Origin: Halorubrum coriense DSM 10284
GTDB lineage: Archaea; Halobacteriota; Halobacteria; Halobacteriales; Haloferacaceae
Direction of reading: 5' to 3'
Length of the DNA: 64,000 nt
Assembly: GCF_000337035.1 (NCBI RefSeq)
Contig: NZ_AOJL01000026.1
Location: forward strand, 62,001 to 126,000
The notes beneath the pieces were generated by a model. That model saw only the letters and a program-made list of their open reading frames with translations, had not been told where the DNA came from and ran no database searches. Of the stretch, positions 42,758 through 52,980 are shown in pieces (within the stretch, counting starts at the first letter, position 1; every line of letters starts with the position of its first letter). Both the position numbers and the translations under genes were made by a program.

Positions 42758-43309
42758 TCAGTGGAAGCCGCGGTCGACGTCGTCGTCCTCGATCAGGTCG
42801 TCGAGCTCGCTGGTGAGCAGCTCCTCGGCCTCCTCGAAGGTGTCGGACAGCTCGTCGAGCTCGTCGGGTCGCCCGTCGAACTCGTAGTCCATCGGGCCGA
42901 ACGCGGGCGACTCGACGGCCTCCATCACGTCCTCGAAGAGGTGGTCCGGGTCGGTCGGCGCCTCGGCGTGGACCCGCAGCGTCTCGGTGAGCCGGGTCGC
43001 CATCTCCTCGGCGTGGTCCTCGTCCTCCGGGGCCGACCGGACCGCGAACCGGCCGTCGCTGTCGGCGTCCGGGAGGAGCGGGTCGATTCCGTCGTCGACC
43101 TTCCGGGCGATCTGCGCCCCGACCCCGCGGAGGTCGCGGGGGTTCTTGGCGTACGTCTTCAGGTGGTAGAGACCGACGCTCGGGTGGCCGAAGTAGAGGT
43201 CTTCGCCGAGGCCGCCGCGGCGGGAGCCCGCGACCGCGCGCCAGCCGTCGGGGTCGGTCGAGTCGCTCGCGACGTCCGCGAGGATGTCGTCCCAGTCTCG
43301 TACGCGCAT
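42758..43309 (-). CDS. conserved haloarchaeal protein, unknown function
   Basis: 183 residues starting at MRVRDWDDIL. The N-terminal half (GWRAVAGSRRGGLGEDLYFGHPSVGLYHLKTYAKNP) looks conserved; the C-terminus is a long acidic helix region. No known domain. Divergent from the Dna2-like gene, so the two may share a promoter region. Confidence 0.75.
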   Translation of the reverse strand: MRVRDWDDILADVASDSTDPDGWRAVAGSRRGGLGEDLYFGHPSVGLYHLKTYAKNPRDLRGVGAQIARKVDDGIDPLLPDADSDGRFAVRSAPEDEDHAEEMATRLTETLRVHAEAPTDPDHLFEDVMEAVESPAFGPMDYEFDGRPDELDELSDTFEEAEELLTSELDDLIEDDDVDRGFH

Positions 43310-43457
43310 GTCGGTCGACAGTTCGGAAACGCGGGCGCAAGAGCGTGTCGGTGGCGGCGGGCCTGACGGGCGTTCGCCCCTCGACTCGTCGGCGTCGTGC
43401 GCCGGCCGCCACCGGTCCCACCGACAGCGTTTTTCGGTGTCGCCGCCCAGCGGGGAC

Positions 43458-46154
43458 GTGAACGTTCGGGGGCCGATCCTCTCCGTCGGGGAGGCGCGGA
43501 CGGTGTCGACGTCGTACGGCGAGCGCGACCTCCGCGAGGTGCGGATCCGGCCCGACCGCGGCGCGGGCGACCCGGTTGACGTGACGCTGTGGGGCAAGTG
43601 GACGGAGACGGCCGAGCACGCCGAGCCGGGGATGGAGCTGCTCGTCACCGACCCCGAGGAGGACGAGTACCGCGGGGAGACGGGGTACGCGACGAGCGAC
43701 GAGTCGTGGGTCGTCCTCGAACCCGACTTCCTCGTCGACGTGACGGGGATCCGGTCGTGGGTCCAGTGCCCGCGGATGTACTATTTAAATAAGCTCTCGG
43801 GGATCCCGCTCAACTACCCGGTCGTCAAGGGGACCATCGTCCACGAGGTGTTCGGCGACCTGCTCCGCGGGATGGAGCTGGAGGCGTCCGTCGAGGAGCG
43901 CGTCGCGGAGGCCGGCCTCGAACTCGGACTGCTCGGCTACGAGACCGCGGAGGTCGAAGACGAGGTGCGGCGCAACGCCGCCGCGGTCGAGGGGTGGCTC
44001 GCGCAGGGGACGCTCGCCGACGAGGACACGTGGCGCTCGGAGTTCTCCCTCATCTCGCCCACGTTCGGGTTAAAGGGCCGCGCGGACGCCCTCCGACGCG
44101 GCACGCCGGTCGAACTGAAGACGGGAAAGAACACCAAGCGGGAGCCGCGGTTCCACGACAAGGTTCAGGCGGCGTGCTACGCGCTCATGCTCGACGAGCG
44201 CGGCGTCGACCCCGACATCGGGACGCTGCTGTACACGAAGAACACCGCCCTCGACCGCAACGAGGAGTCCGGCGACTTAGCGCCGGCCAAGGAGTTCACG
44301 GTCGGGCGCGGCTTCCTCGAGTTCGTCGTCCGCGAGCGCAACGCCCTCGCCGCGATGGAGTGGCGCGCGCTCGACGACCCCGGCGAGCGCCCCACGGTGC
44401 CGACGGGGTACGAGGCCGACGCGACCTGTAGCTACTGCTTCGAGCAGGACGCCTGTATGGTCGTCTCCGGCCGGCTCGACCAGGAGTCGAAGGCCGGCCA
44501 GATCGGGACGCCGATCCCGGACGCGGAGCGCGACTACTTCGACCGCTTCTACGTCGCCCTCGAAGAGGAGCGCCGCGAGACCCACGCGGAGTACCGGAAG
44601 CTGTGGGAGCAGACCCCGGAGGAGCGCGCGGCCGACGACCGCGCGCTGATCGGCTTGGAGCCGGTCGCGCAGACCGAGATCGACGACGCCCGGTGGGAGC
44701 TCCGCGCCCGGAAACCGGGCGACGCCGTCTCGAAGCTCCGCGAGGGCGACGTGGCGCTCGCGAGCGACGGCGACCCGGTCGCCGGCCACGCCGAGCTCGG
44801 CCGGATCACCGCGCTCGGGGGCGACGAGGTCGTCGTCGAGACGGACGAGCCCGTCGAGCTGCGGCGGCTCGACGTCTACCCCTCCGAGATATCCGTCGAC
44901 CGCTCGCTGACCGCGCTCCACGACGCCGTGCTGAAGGGCGACCCCGACCGCAAGGACGTGGTCTTCGGTCGGCGGGACCCGGAGTTCCGAGACCCGGCGG
45001 ACCGACCCGTCGACGCTCCGGAGACGTACATCGACAACAACGCGGCGCAGAACGAGGCCGTCTCGCTCGCGGTCGACGCCGAGGACTGCGCGCTGATCCA
45101 CGGCCCGCCGGGAACCGGGAAGACGTACACCATCGCCCGGACGATCCGGGCGCTCGTCGCGGAGGGCAACCGGGTGCTGCTCTCCGCGTTCACCAACCGC
45201 GCGGTCGACAACGCGCTGGAGGCCCTGCGGGATCAGGGGTTCGACGACGTGCTCCGAGTCGGGACGGAGACCGGCGTGCGCGACGACATGCGGGACGTGC
45301 GCCTCGTCCAGCGCGGCGAGCCGAACGCGAAGGCCGCCGAGCTGCGGGACGCGCCGGTCGTCGCCGCGACGACGGCGGCCTGCGGATCCCGAGTCATGCG
45401 CGAGTGCGAGTTCGACGTGGCCTTGGTCGACGAGGCCTCTCAGCTCACAGAGCCGGGGACTCACGCCGCGATCAACCTCGCGGACCGGTTCGTCCTCGTC
45501 GGCGACCACGAGCAGCTCCCGCCGGTCGTCCGCGCGGAGAACGACCTCACGACCTCGCTCTTCCAGCGGCTCATCGAGGCGTACCCCGACGCGAGCGTCA
45601 TGCTCGACCGCCAGTACCGGATGAGCCAGCGGATTCAGGCGTTCGCCTCCGCGGAGTTCTACGACGGCGCGCTCCGGCCCGCGACCCCCGAGGTGGCCGG
45701 GCAGACGCTCGCCGACCTCGGCGTCGATCCCGACGCGCTCGCCCCCGACCTGACCGGCGGCGTCGGGTTCGTCGACCCGGGCGGCGAGCGCGACGGCAAC
45801 CGGAACGTCCGCGAGGCCGAGCGCGTCGCCGCGATCGTCGACGCCTACGTCGCCGCCGGCGTCGACCCCGACGACATCGGCGTGATCGCCCCCTTCCGCG
45901 CGCAGGTCGCTGAGATCGGCCGCCGGACCGACGCGACGGTCGACACCGTCGACCGCTTCCAGGGCTCCTCGAAGGAGGTGATCGTCGTGTCCCTCGTCGC
46001 GACCGGCGACCTCGACGGCCCCATCTTCGAGGACCACCGGCGGATGAACGTCGCGCTCACACGGGCCAAGAAGCAGCTGACGCTGGTGGGCGACGCCGAC
46101 GCGCTCGGCACGGACCCCTTCTACGCGCGGATGCTCGACTGGGCGCGGCGGTGA
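43458..46154 (+). CDS. Dna2-like helicase-nuclease
   Basis: 898 residues, start at the GTG before NVRGPI; earlier in-frame sequence is Arg/Ser-rich noise. The N-terminal half holds a RecB/Cas4-type nuclease with iron-sulfur cysteines (WVQCPRMYYLN, then TCSYCFEQDAC) and ELKTGKN. The C-terminal half is an SF1B helicase with GPPGTGKT, LVDEASQLTEP, VGDHEQLPPV, LDRQYRM and NVALTRAKKQ. Eukaryotic Dna2 has the same order and processes Okazaki flaps and resected ends. Probably acts in replication and repair. Confidence 0.9.
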   Translation: MNVRGPILSVGEARTVSTSYGERDLREVRIRPDRGAGDPVDVTLWGKWTETAEHAEPGMELLVTDPEEDEYRGETGYATSDESWVVLEPDFLVDVTGIRSWVQCPRMYYLNKLSGIPLNYPVVKGTIVHEVFGDLLRGMELEASVEERVAEAGLELGLLGYETAEVEDEVRRNAAAVEGWLAQGTLADEDTWRSEFSLISPTFGLKGRADALRRGTPVELKTGKNTKREPRFHDKVQAACYALMLDERGVDPDIGTLLYTKNTALDRNEESGDLAPAKEFTVGRGFLEFVVRERNALAAMEWRALDDPGERPTVPTGYEADATCSYCFEQDACMVVSGRLDQESKAGQIGTPIPDAERDYFDRFYVALEEERRETHAEYRKLWEQTPEERAADDRALIGLEPVAQTEIDDARWELRARKPGDAVSKLREGDVALASDGDPVAGHAELGRITALGGDEVVVETDEPVELRRLDVYPSEISVDRSLTALHDAVLKGDPDRKDVVFGRRDPEFRDPADRPVDAPETYIDNNAAQNEAVSLAVDAEDCALIHGPPGTGKTYTIARTIRALVAEGNRVLLSAFTNRAVDNALEALRDQGFDDVLRVGTETGVRDDMRDVRLVQRGEPNAKAAELRDAPVVAATTAACGSRVMRECEFDVALVDEASQLTEPGTHAAINLADRFVLVGDHEQLPPVVRAENDLTTSLFQRLIEAYPDASVMLDRQYRMSQRIQAFASAEFYDGALRPATPEVAGQTLADLGVDPDALAPDLTGGVGFVDPGGERDGNRNVREAERVAAIVDAYVAAGVDPDDIGVIAPFRAQVAEIGRRTDATVDTVDRFQGSSKEVIVVSLVATGDLDGPIFEDHRRMNVALTRAKKQLTLVGDADALGTDPFYARMLDWARR

Positions 46155-46170
46155 GCGGGCGGAGGGCGGC

Positions 46171-46875
46171 CTACGACTCGTCCGCGTCCGTGACGATCCC
46201 CGGCTCCTTGCTCGCGATCACGACGATCCGGTCGGTGAGGTCCTCGATCGTGTTCGCGAGCTCGTCCAGCAGGATCGCGAGCTCGCGGTGGACGAGCGGC
46301 TGGTCGATCGACTCGTCGGCGAAGGCGGTATCGATGGCGTCGTTTCGGAGGTCGTCGCACTCGCTTTCGAGCGCGCGGATCGCCTCGATCCCCTCGGCGA
46401 GCGTCTCGGTGGCGTCGGCGCGCGCGAGCCCCCTGACGAACCCCTCGACGACGTCGCCGAGGACCGCGGTCATCTCGGCGATCCGCGTCGCCATCTCCCG
46501 CATGTCGGCGAACGGTTCGACGTCCGCGTCGGGGCGCATCATCGCCACCTCTTCGACGATCCGTTCGGTGTGGTTCGCGACCACGTCGAGCTCGTTGTAG
46601 AAGTCGAGGAGCGCGGACTCGTTGAAGTTGATCCGCGTGTTCAACAGGCCGATGTCGTCGGGTCCGGCGTCGGTGATGAGCGCCGTGAGCCCGCGGACGA
46701 GGTCGTCGCACTCGCTCTCGACGGCGGCTATCTCGGCGACCGTCTCGTCGTACGCGCCGTCGCTCGCGTACTCGTCGAGCGCCCGCGGGAGGAGGGCGAC
46801 GCAGTCGTCGATCCGGTCGAGGTACGCGACGGTCTGAGATTCGAGGCGCTCCCCGAAATTCGCGTCGGTGGACAT
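46171..46875 (-). CDS. DUF47/PhoU-like protein
   Basis: 234 residues, all helical, resembling DUF47 proteins (TIGR00153 type, PhoU fold): VAYLDRIDDCVALLPRALDEY, ESECDDLVRGLTAL, RINFNESALLDFYNELDVVAN and a second ESECDD segment. Such proteins usually accompany phosphate permeases of the Pit family; none is adjacent here. Confidence 0.82.
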   Translation of the reverse strand: MSTDANFGERLESQTVAYLDRIDDCVALLPRALDEYASDGAYDETVAEIAAVESECDDLVRGLTALITDAGPDDIGLLNTRINFNESALLDFYNELDVVANHTERIVEEVAMMRPDADVEPFADMREMATRIAEMTAVLGDVVEGFVRGLARADATETLAEGIEAIRALESECDDLRNDAIDTAFADESIDQPLVHRELAILLDELANTIEDLTDRIVVIASKEPGIVTDADES

Positions 46876-46970
46876 GCGCGAATCCACGCGCGTCGGCGGT
46901 AAAGAGGTTCCCTCGCGTGTCGTCGATCGTGATGATTCGACGGTCGCTTTCCCCGATTCTCGGGACCGCC

Positions 46971-48038
46971 CTACAGGGCGTCGACCGCGTCGAGCGCCGC
47001 CTCGACGTCGGGTACGTCGAACCACTCGCGGTCGGTGTACGCGTTCGTCCCGGCCGCGTACAGCGCCGAGACCGCGTCGACGACCGCCGGCGGGAGCGGG
47101 TCGGGGTCGGGCTCGCAGAGCTCGCGCCAGTCGTCGATGTCGCGGTCGGCGACCGCGGTCTTCGCCGTCTTCACAGCCTCGACCCAGTCGGTGTCGTTCG
47201 CCTTGTACCACTGGCGGACGACCTCCTTCGAGATGCCGCGGCCCCCGTAGGAGAACCGGTTCTCGTCGAAGGTGCCGACCACGTCCGCGACCCGGAGCTC
47301 GCCGTCGACGTAGAGGCACTCGATCTTGCCGTCCTCGTGGACGAACCCGGCCGCCTCGGCGCGCTCGGTGACGACGCGGTTCACGTCGCGCGCGAGGGCC
47401 TCGAGGGCGTCGACGTCGGCGGCCCCCGCGATCCCGTCGGCCTCGGCCCGGGCGAGGTAGCGGTCCTGCTGTTCGTACTTCGTCGAGAACTCCACGACCG
47501 GCTCCGGGAGGTCGACCGGCTCGTCGGGCCACTCGCCGTCGGGCCCGCCGAGGTCGTCGAGGCCGAGTTCGGCGGGTTCCGCGCGCGTCCGCAGGCTGGA
47601 CCCGATCGGGACCCGGTTGCGGAAGACGACCTCCAGCGGGACGAGGTAGTTCTCCCCGCCCGCGGCGTGGAAGGCGTCGTAGTCGTAGCCGGCGTGGAGG
47701 CCCTCGTACGGCAGGTCGGGGACCTGCGTCAGGTCGATGGCCATCTCCGTCGGCGGCGCGGTCGCCTCGGCGAGGGGGACGGGGTCCGGCTCGGCTCGGT
47801 CGTCCGCCGCGGCACCCGGGTCCGCGACCCCGCGGTAGTGGGTCGGAACGCCGGCGTCCTCCAGCAGTTCGAAGTTGAACGCGCCCATCGCGCAGAGGCT
47901 CGCCCCCTTGTGCGGGATCGCGTCGGGCATCTGCCCCCAGTCGAACACCGAGTAGGCGTCCGTGAAGGCGAACCGCCCCCGACCGAGTCCGTCGGCGGTC
48001 GCCGGCTCGTCGACGCGGAACTCCTTGACGCTCGTCAT
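46971..48038 (-). CDS. purC: phosphoribosylaminoimidazole-succinocarboxamide synthase
   Basis: 355 residues. SAICAR synthase features: the N-terminal [73 protein letters not shown] and [18 protein letters not shown]. Joins aspartate to CAIR in purine synthesis. Haloarchaeal acidic insertions lengthen it beyond the bacterial form. Divergent from the Trm56 gene. Confidence 0.92.
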   Translation of the reverse strand: MTSVKEFRVDEPATADGLGRGRFAFTDAYSVFDWGQMPDAIPHKGASLCAMGAFNFELLEDAGVPTHYRGVADPGAAADDRAEPDPVPLAEATAPPTEMAIDLTQVPDLPYEGLHAGYDYDAFHAAGGENYLVPLEVVFRNRVPIGSSLRTRAEPAELGLDDLGGPDGEWPDEPVDLPEPVVEFSTKYEQQDRYLARAEADGIAGAADVDALEALARDVNRVVTERAEAAGFVHEDGKIECLYVDGELRVADVVGTFDENRFSYGGRGISKEVVRQWYKANDTDWVEAVKTAKTAVADRDIDDWRELCEPDPDPLPPAVVDAVSALYAAGTNAYTDREWFDVPDVEAALDAVDAL

Positions 48039-48206
48039 GCGTCACACCGCGACCGCCTCCCACATGAAGCTTTCAGTTACGTGGTCACATCCATCCGTTT
48101 ATTCTCTCTTTGATCCATAGATACGGATCAGATCGAGGAGAACGAGACCGCAGGGCCGCGCGCTCGCATCGAAAGCGACACCCGACTCGCCCCCGCAGTC
48201 GGTGGC

Positions 48207-48854
48207 ATGAACGATGCGCGCGAGGTCGTCGTCCTCCGGTACGGCCACCGGCCGGGGCGCGACGACCGCATGACGACGCACGTCGGGCTCACGGCCCGGG
48301 CGCTCGGGGCCGACCGAGTGATCTTCCCCGACAACGCCGGACAGTCGGCGGAGACGGTCCGCGACATCACCGGCCGGTTCGGCGGGCCGTTCGCGGTCGA
48401 ACTGCGCGAGGACCAGAAGGCGATCGTCCGGAACTGGGACGGGGTCGTGGTCCACCTCACGATGTACGGCGAACGCGTTCAGGACGTGGAGGGAGCGATC
48501 CGCGAGGCGGTCGGCCTCGACGAGCCGGACGCGCTCGGGGAGGCGTCGCCGCCGCGCGACCTCCTCGTCGTGGTCGGCGGCGAGAAGGTGCCGTGGGCGC
48601 TGTACGAGCGCGCCGACTTCAACGTGGGCGTGACGAACCAGCCGCACTCGGAGGTCGCGGGGCTCGCCGTCTTCCTCGACCGCCTGTTCGACGGCGAGGA
48701 GTTGGATCGGGAGTGGGCCGACGCTGACCGCCGCGTCGTGCCGGAGGCGACCGGCAAGACGGTGGTCGACGCGGACGGGGCGGAGGGAGGCGAGCGCGGC
48801 GACGATGATCGCGGTGACGGCCCGGGTGACGACGACCCCACCGAAGACGAGTGA
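48207..48854 (+). CDS. trm56: tRNA (cytidine-56-2'-O)-methyltransferase
   Basis: 215 residues of the archaeal Trm56 SPOUT family: VVVLRYGHRPGRDDRMTTHVGLTARALGA, NWDGVVVHLTMYGE, LLVVVGGEKVPWALYERADFNVGVTNQPHSEVAGLAVFLDR with the knotted SAM site. It methylates C56 of the T-loop in tRNA. The last 45 residues are an acidic tail. Confidence 0.93.
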   Translation: MNDAREVVVLRYGHRPGRDDRMTTHVGLTARALGADRVIFPDNAGQSAETVRDITGRFGGPFAVELREDQKAIVRNWDGVVVHLTMYGERVQDVEGAIREAVGLDEPDALGEASPPRDLLVVVGGEKVPWALYERADFNVGVTNQPHSEVAGLAVFLDRLFDGEELDREWADADRRVVPEATGKTVVDADGAEGGERGDDDRGDGPGDDDPTEDE

Positions 48855-48887
48855 GGTGACGGTCCGAGCGCCGCGACCGACCCTCGC

Positions 48888-50378
48888 TTACTCGTCGCTA
48901 TCGCCGGGCCCTTCTACCTGCCCCGCGTCCCGCTCGACGACCTCCGGGGTCCCGCTCAGGATGCCGCGGAGGCCGGACATCGGCTCGCCGACGGTGATCC
49001 CGTGTTCCGTGATCTTGAACTCGCGGATGGTCCGCTCGAAGTCGCTCGTGCGCTTCTTCAACACGCCGATGGCCTTCCGGAGCTCGCCGCCGACCTCCAG
49101 GTGCCGGAGGAAGACGATGTTGTCGGCGAGGTAGCTGATGTTCTCCATCGTCGCGTGGAACTCCCCGGTGACGTTCCGCGTCTCGTCGATGAAGACGCCG
49201 GTGACGCCCGCGTTCTTGAGGTAGCGGCCGAGCGCGTGCATCTGCTGGAGCATCTGCTCCTCCTCGCCACGCAGCGTCAGCCGATAGCCGGCGATACCGT
49301 CGATCATGACGATGTCGGCCCCCTCGCCTTCGACCTCGTCGCGGACCATCCGCGCGAACTCCTGTGGCGACCGCTCTAGCGCCTCCACCTCTATCACCTG
49401 AAGCGTCCCCTTCGCCAGCATCTCGTCGACCGGGATGTCGACCGCCCGCGACCGAGCGAGGAACGTCTCCCGGTTCTCCTCGAACAGGTAGATCACGGAG
49501 CGCTCTCCCCGCCCCGCCGCCTCCTTCATGAACTGGGTGCTGAGAGTCGTCTTCCCCACGCCGGTCGGGCCGCTCACGATGGTGACGGTGCCGCGCTCGA
49601 TCCCGCCGTGGAGCAGCTCGTCGATCTCGGGGATCCCCGACGACACCTGCTCGAACGCGAGGTCCTCGTCGCGCGTCCCGGGCTGGAGCGCGGGGAACAC
49701 CTCCATCCCCGCGTCGGTGATCCGGTAGGCGTGGTCGCCGCTCTGCGTCGCCGACCCGCGGAACTTCGGGACGCCGACCGTCTTCCCGTACGGCCCCGCG
49801 TCGAGCCGGATCGTCCCGTCCGTGACGAACTCGAGGTCGTCGGTCGGTAGCGACGGCGTGTTCTGGACGGTGAACAGCACCGTCGCCCCGCGGTCTTTCA
49901 GGAAGCGCATGAACCCGACCACCTGCTTCCGGAACTGGTAGTCGTCGGAGAGGAGGAACCGGAGCTGCGTCAGGGGGTCGACCACCACCCGGTCGGGGTC
50001 GACCGCCGTCACGCCCTCGACGATCCGGTCGGTCAGCGGCTCCCGCTCGACCTCCGACGGCGCGAACACCTCGTACGACTCGTCCTCGACGAAGGCGTCC
50101 GCGCCCGGGCTCAGGTCGAGGAACTCGATCGCGTCCGCGTCGAAGCCCAGCGCGGCCGCGTTCGCCTTCAGGTCGCGGAGGTCCTCTTCGAGGTTGACGA
50201 ACAGCGCCGTCTCCCCCTCGTCGACGCCCTGCTGGAGGAAGTGGAACCCCAGGATGGTCTTCCCGCTCCCGGCCTGTCCGCGGACCATGTAGCTCCGCGT
50301 CGGGACGAGCCCGCCCGACAGCACTTCGTCGAGGCCGGCGACGCCGGTCGACGCCCGTTCGGATAGCGACGGTGTCAT
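48888..50378 (-). CDS. KaiC-like two-domain RecA-family ATPase
   Basis: 496 residues with two KaiC/RecA domains. CI has GQAGSGKTILGFHFL near 35-48 and VVVDPLTQLRFLL; CII has SGPTGVGKTTLSTQF near 270 and IVMIDGIAGYRLTL. Archaeal KaiC homologues act in signalling and not as a KaiABC clock (kaiA and kaiB are not seen here). Divergently transcribed from a LOV histidine kinase with only 73 bp between starts, suggesting shared regulation. Confidence 0.88.
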   Translation of the reverse strand: MTPSLSERASTGVAGLDEVLSGGLVPTRSYMVRGQAGSGKTILGFHFLQQGVDEGETALFVNLEEDLRDLKANAAALGFDADAIEFLDLSPGADAFVEDESYEVFAPSEVEREPLTDRIVEGVTAVDPDRVVVDPLTQLRFLLSDDYQFRKQVVGFMRFLKDRGATVLFTVQNTPSLPTDDLEFVTDGTIRLDAGPYGKTVGVPKFRGSATQSGDHAYRITDAGMEVFPALQPGTRDEDLAFEQVSSGIPEIDELLHGGIERGTVTIVSGPTGVGKTTLSTQFMKEAAGRGERSVIYLFEENRETFLARSRAVDIPVDEMLAKGTLQVIEVEALERSPQEFARMVRDEVEGEGADIVMIDGIAGYRLTLRGEEEQMLQQMHALGRYLKNAGVTGVFIDETRNVTGEFHATMENISYLADNIVFLRHLEVGGELRKAIGVLKKRTSDFERTIREFKITEHGITVGEPMSGLRGILSGTPEVVERDAGQVEGPGDSDE

Positions 50379-50451
50379 ATCGTGGTACTCGACGGCGACC
50401 GTGATATATATGGGGTAGTTCTTAGTGGTTCCCCGCCTCAGCTACGGTGAG
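50379..50451. promoter_or_regulatory. divergent promoter between KaiC-like and LOV kinase genes
   Basis: The 73-bp spacer contains the AT-rich tract GTGATATATATGG (about 50401-50413), which can serve as TATA element in either direction. Confidence 0.45.
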
Positions 50452-51984
50452 ATGGACTCGAAGTCGGACCCGGGGTCCGGGGCGGGCGACGGCAGCGAGG
50501 CCGCGGGCCGTCCCGACGAGGAGGCGTCCGCGGACCGCGCTGCGGGCGACGACACCGCCCCCGCCGTCGGCCGAGAGCCCGGCCGCGACCGCGCGACGGT
50601 CCTCCTCCTGATGGACGCCGACCGCGACCGCGGGCTCCTGTCCGAGGCCCTGTCCGAGCGGTACGCCGTCCGGACCGCCGAGTCGCCGGACGCGCTGGCG
50701 GGCGAGTTCGACTGCTGCCTCCTCGACGCCGGTGCCTTCGAGGCCGCCGCGGACGCGGTCGACGCCCGACGCGAGCGCGCCGACCCCGCGTTCCTCCCGT
50801 TCGCGCTGCTGGTGAGCGAGGGGTCGCGGGCGGGGCTCGGTCACGCCGCGTGGGAGCGCGTCGACGACGTCGTCGAACTCCCGGTCGGGCGCCGCGCGCT
50901 CGTGACGCGCGTCTCGAACCTGATCCAGCGGCGGCGGACGTCGCTCCGGTTCCGGCGGACCGTCGCGGACCTGCGGCGCAAAGAGCAGGCGATGGACGAG
51001 GCCCCGCTCGGGATCACCCTCGCGCGGGCGACCGACGGCGACGACAATCCCCTTGTGTACTGTAACCGGCAGTTCGAGGAGCTGACCGGCTACGGCGACG
51101 AGGTGCTCGGCGAGGACTGCCGGTTCCTCCAAGGCCCGGACACCGGCGAGGAGTCGCCGGCCGAGATACGGGCGGCGCTCGACGAGGAGCGCCCGGTGGA
51201 GGTCGACATCCTCAACTACCGGGCGAACGGGCAGAAGTTCTGGAACCGGCTCTCCATCGCGCCGCTGCGCGACGCGACGGGCGAGGTGACGAGCTACGTC
51301 GGGTTCCAGTCCGACATCACCGAACGGAAGATCCGGGAGCGGCGGCTGGAGGTGATGGCCCGGGTGCTCAACCACAACCTCCGGAACAAGATGAACCTCA
51401 TCGAGGGGTACGCGGACCTCCTCCGGGACGACCCCGACGAGGAGTCGCGGCGTCGGTCGCTGGACGTCATCACCGAGACGGCCGCGGACCTCACCGGTAT
51501 CGCGGGCGCCGTCCAGACCGTCGACGAGACGGTCTCCGCGCCCGGGCTCGACGAGCCGATACACCTCCGCGACGAGCTGGTCGAGCTCCGAGACCGGATC
51601 CGCAGCCGCTACCCGGACGCGTCGGTGACCCTGTCGCTGCCCGGCGACGGACCGATCGAGACGACGGCCGTCGGCCTGCCCGTCGCCGTCTCCGAGGCGA
51701 CCGAGAACGCGGTGAAACACAACGAGAGGGAGACGCCGTCGGTCGAGGTGCGCGTCGAGCGCCGTCCGCAGGGGTGGATCGCGATCGAGGTCGAAGACGA
51801 CGGCCCCGGGATCCCGGACCACGAGACGCAGGTGCTGGAGGCGGGCGAGACCTCGCTGACCCACGCGGACCGCCTCGGCATCTGGCTCATGTACTGGGTC
51901 GTGGCGAAGGCGGGCGGCGAGTTCGACATCGAAACGGGAGAGGACGGGACGACGATCCGCCTCGAGGTCCCGGCGCGGCCCTGA
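50452..51984 (+). CDS. LOV/PAS-domain sensor histidine kinase
   Basis: 510 residues from the ATG at 50452. A receiver-like region without a clear phospho-acceptor (about 50-160) is followed by a PAS domain carrying the LOV photosensor hallmark GEDCRFLQGPDT; the candidate flavin-adduct cysteine is C223. The kinase core has H308 in LNHNLRNKMN and the ATPase boxes ATENAVKHNE, DDGPGIP and LGIWLMYWV. It probably senses blue light or redox through flavin and phosphorylates an unlinked response regulator. No membrane segment is present, so it is cytoplasmic. Confidence 0.85.
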   Translation: MDSKSDPGSGAGDGSEAAGRPDEEASADRAAGDDTAPAVGREPGRDRATVLLLMDADRDRGLLSEALSERYAVRTAESPDALAGEFDCCLLDAGAFEAAADAVDARRERADPAFLPFALLVSEGSRAGLGHAAWERVDDVVELPVGRRALVTRVSNLIQRRRTSLRFRRTVADLRRKEQAMDEAPLGITLARATDGDDNPLVYCNRQFEELTGYGDEVLGEDCRFLQGPDTGEESPAEIRAALDEERPVEVDILNYRANGQKFWNRLSIAPLRDATGEVTSYVGFQSDITERKIRERRLEVMARVLNHNLRNKMNLIEGYADLLRDDPDEESRRRSLDVITETAADLTGIAGAVQTVDETVSAPGLDEPIHLRDELVELRDRIRSRYPDASVTLSLPGDGPIETTAVGLPVAVSEATENAVKHNERETPSVEVRVERRPQGWIAIEVEDDGPGIPDHETQVLEAGETSLTHADRLGIWLMYWVVAKAGGEFDIETGEDGTTIRLEVPARP

Positions 51985-52014
51985 GCGACCCGAGGGCGTC
52001 CGGACGCCCGCCGC

Positions 52015-52980
52015 CTACAGCGTCCGCTTCGAGCGGAGCCGCGCGAGCCGCGTCCGCGCCTCTTGCCGGCTCGTCCCCCGCACCCGCCCCGTCTCGGCGT
52101 CGGCCATCGAGACGAGTGAGAGCCGGTCGAGGAGGGGCGGCCAGTCGCCGGCACCCGCGGCGTCGCTGGCGAACGCGACCGCGTTCCCGAGCCCGACTCG
52201 CCGCTCGGTCCCGGCCCGCGCGACCACCGCGTCCGCGGCGCGGCGGCCCCCGGCGACGCCGAGCCGATCCCCGACCGTCGCGGGGACCCACGCCGGCAGG
52301 AGGACCGCCCAGAGCAGGACGCCGGCGGCCGCGTACGCCCACGACGGGACGCGCTCGCGGTCCGGCTCGTACCCGTGGATCCGGTTGACCCGGCGGTCCG
52401 CGGCGGTGCGGTCCCCGCGGCGTCCCACGAGCAGGGTCGCGAGCAGCGCCGCGGTCTCGACGGCCGCCAGCGCCGGGAGCGTCGCGGTCGCGAGCAGCGC
52501 CTGCCGCGACCGGAGCCTGACGAGCGCGTGGCGCAGCGCGGCGTCGCGGTCGGCCTTCGGGAGGGCGAGCAGCCGCGTCGACACCACCAGCCGCGAGCCG
52601 CGGTAGCCGTCCGCGACGGCGACGTTCGCGGCGTCGACGCGGACCGCGGTGACCGCCGGGGCGTCGACGCCGACCTCGGCCGCGAGGGCCTCGACGCGGT
52701 CGGCGACGAAGTCGGCGCGGCGGTCGTCCAGGTCGGCGTCCGGGAGGCGCTCGACCCGTCGCTCGACGAGGACCGGACCGAGCAGCGCGGAGAGCGCGGG
52801 GCCGACGACGAGGGCCGCGAGCAGCCCGGCCGGCGCGCCGAGCGGGACTAATCCGAGCCCGTCGGGGCCGAGCAGCGCGGCGAGCGGGACCAGCGGGACC
52901 GCCGCCAGCACCGCCGGGACCGCGAGGAGCGCGAGGGTCCCCAGCGCGCGTCGGCCCCGGCCGTCGACCGAGTCAGTCAT
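52015..52980 (-). CDS. M48/HtpX-like membrane protein lacking the HExxH motif
   Basis: 321 residues. N-terminal and central membrane segments and the region DAANVAVADGYRGSRLVVSTRLLALPKADRDAALRHAL follow the HtpX/M48 layout (NAFA..G ... L..LS.dEl.aVLaHEl). At the catalytic position the sequence is RHALVRLRSRQ in place of HELxHxxxRD, so both zinc histidines and the Glu are gone. Likely a pseudo-protease. Confidence 0.65.
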   Translation of the reverse strand: MTDSVDGRGRRALGTLALLAVPAVLAAVPLVPLAALLGPDGLGLVPLGAPAGLLAALVVGPALSALLGPVLVERRVERLPDADLDDRRADFVADRVEALAAEVGVDAPAVTAVRVDAANVAVADGYRGSRLVVSTRLLALPKADRDAALRHALVRLRSRQALLATATLPALAAVETAALLATLLVGRRGDRTAADRRVNRIHGYEPDRERVPSWAYAAAGVLLWAVLLPAWVPATVGDRLGVAGGRRAADAVVARAGTERRVGLGNAVAFASDAAGAGDWPPLLDRLSLVSMADAETGRVRGTSRQEARTRLARLRSKRTL

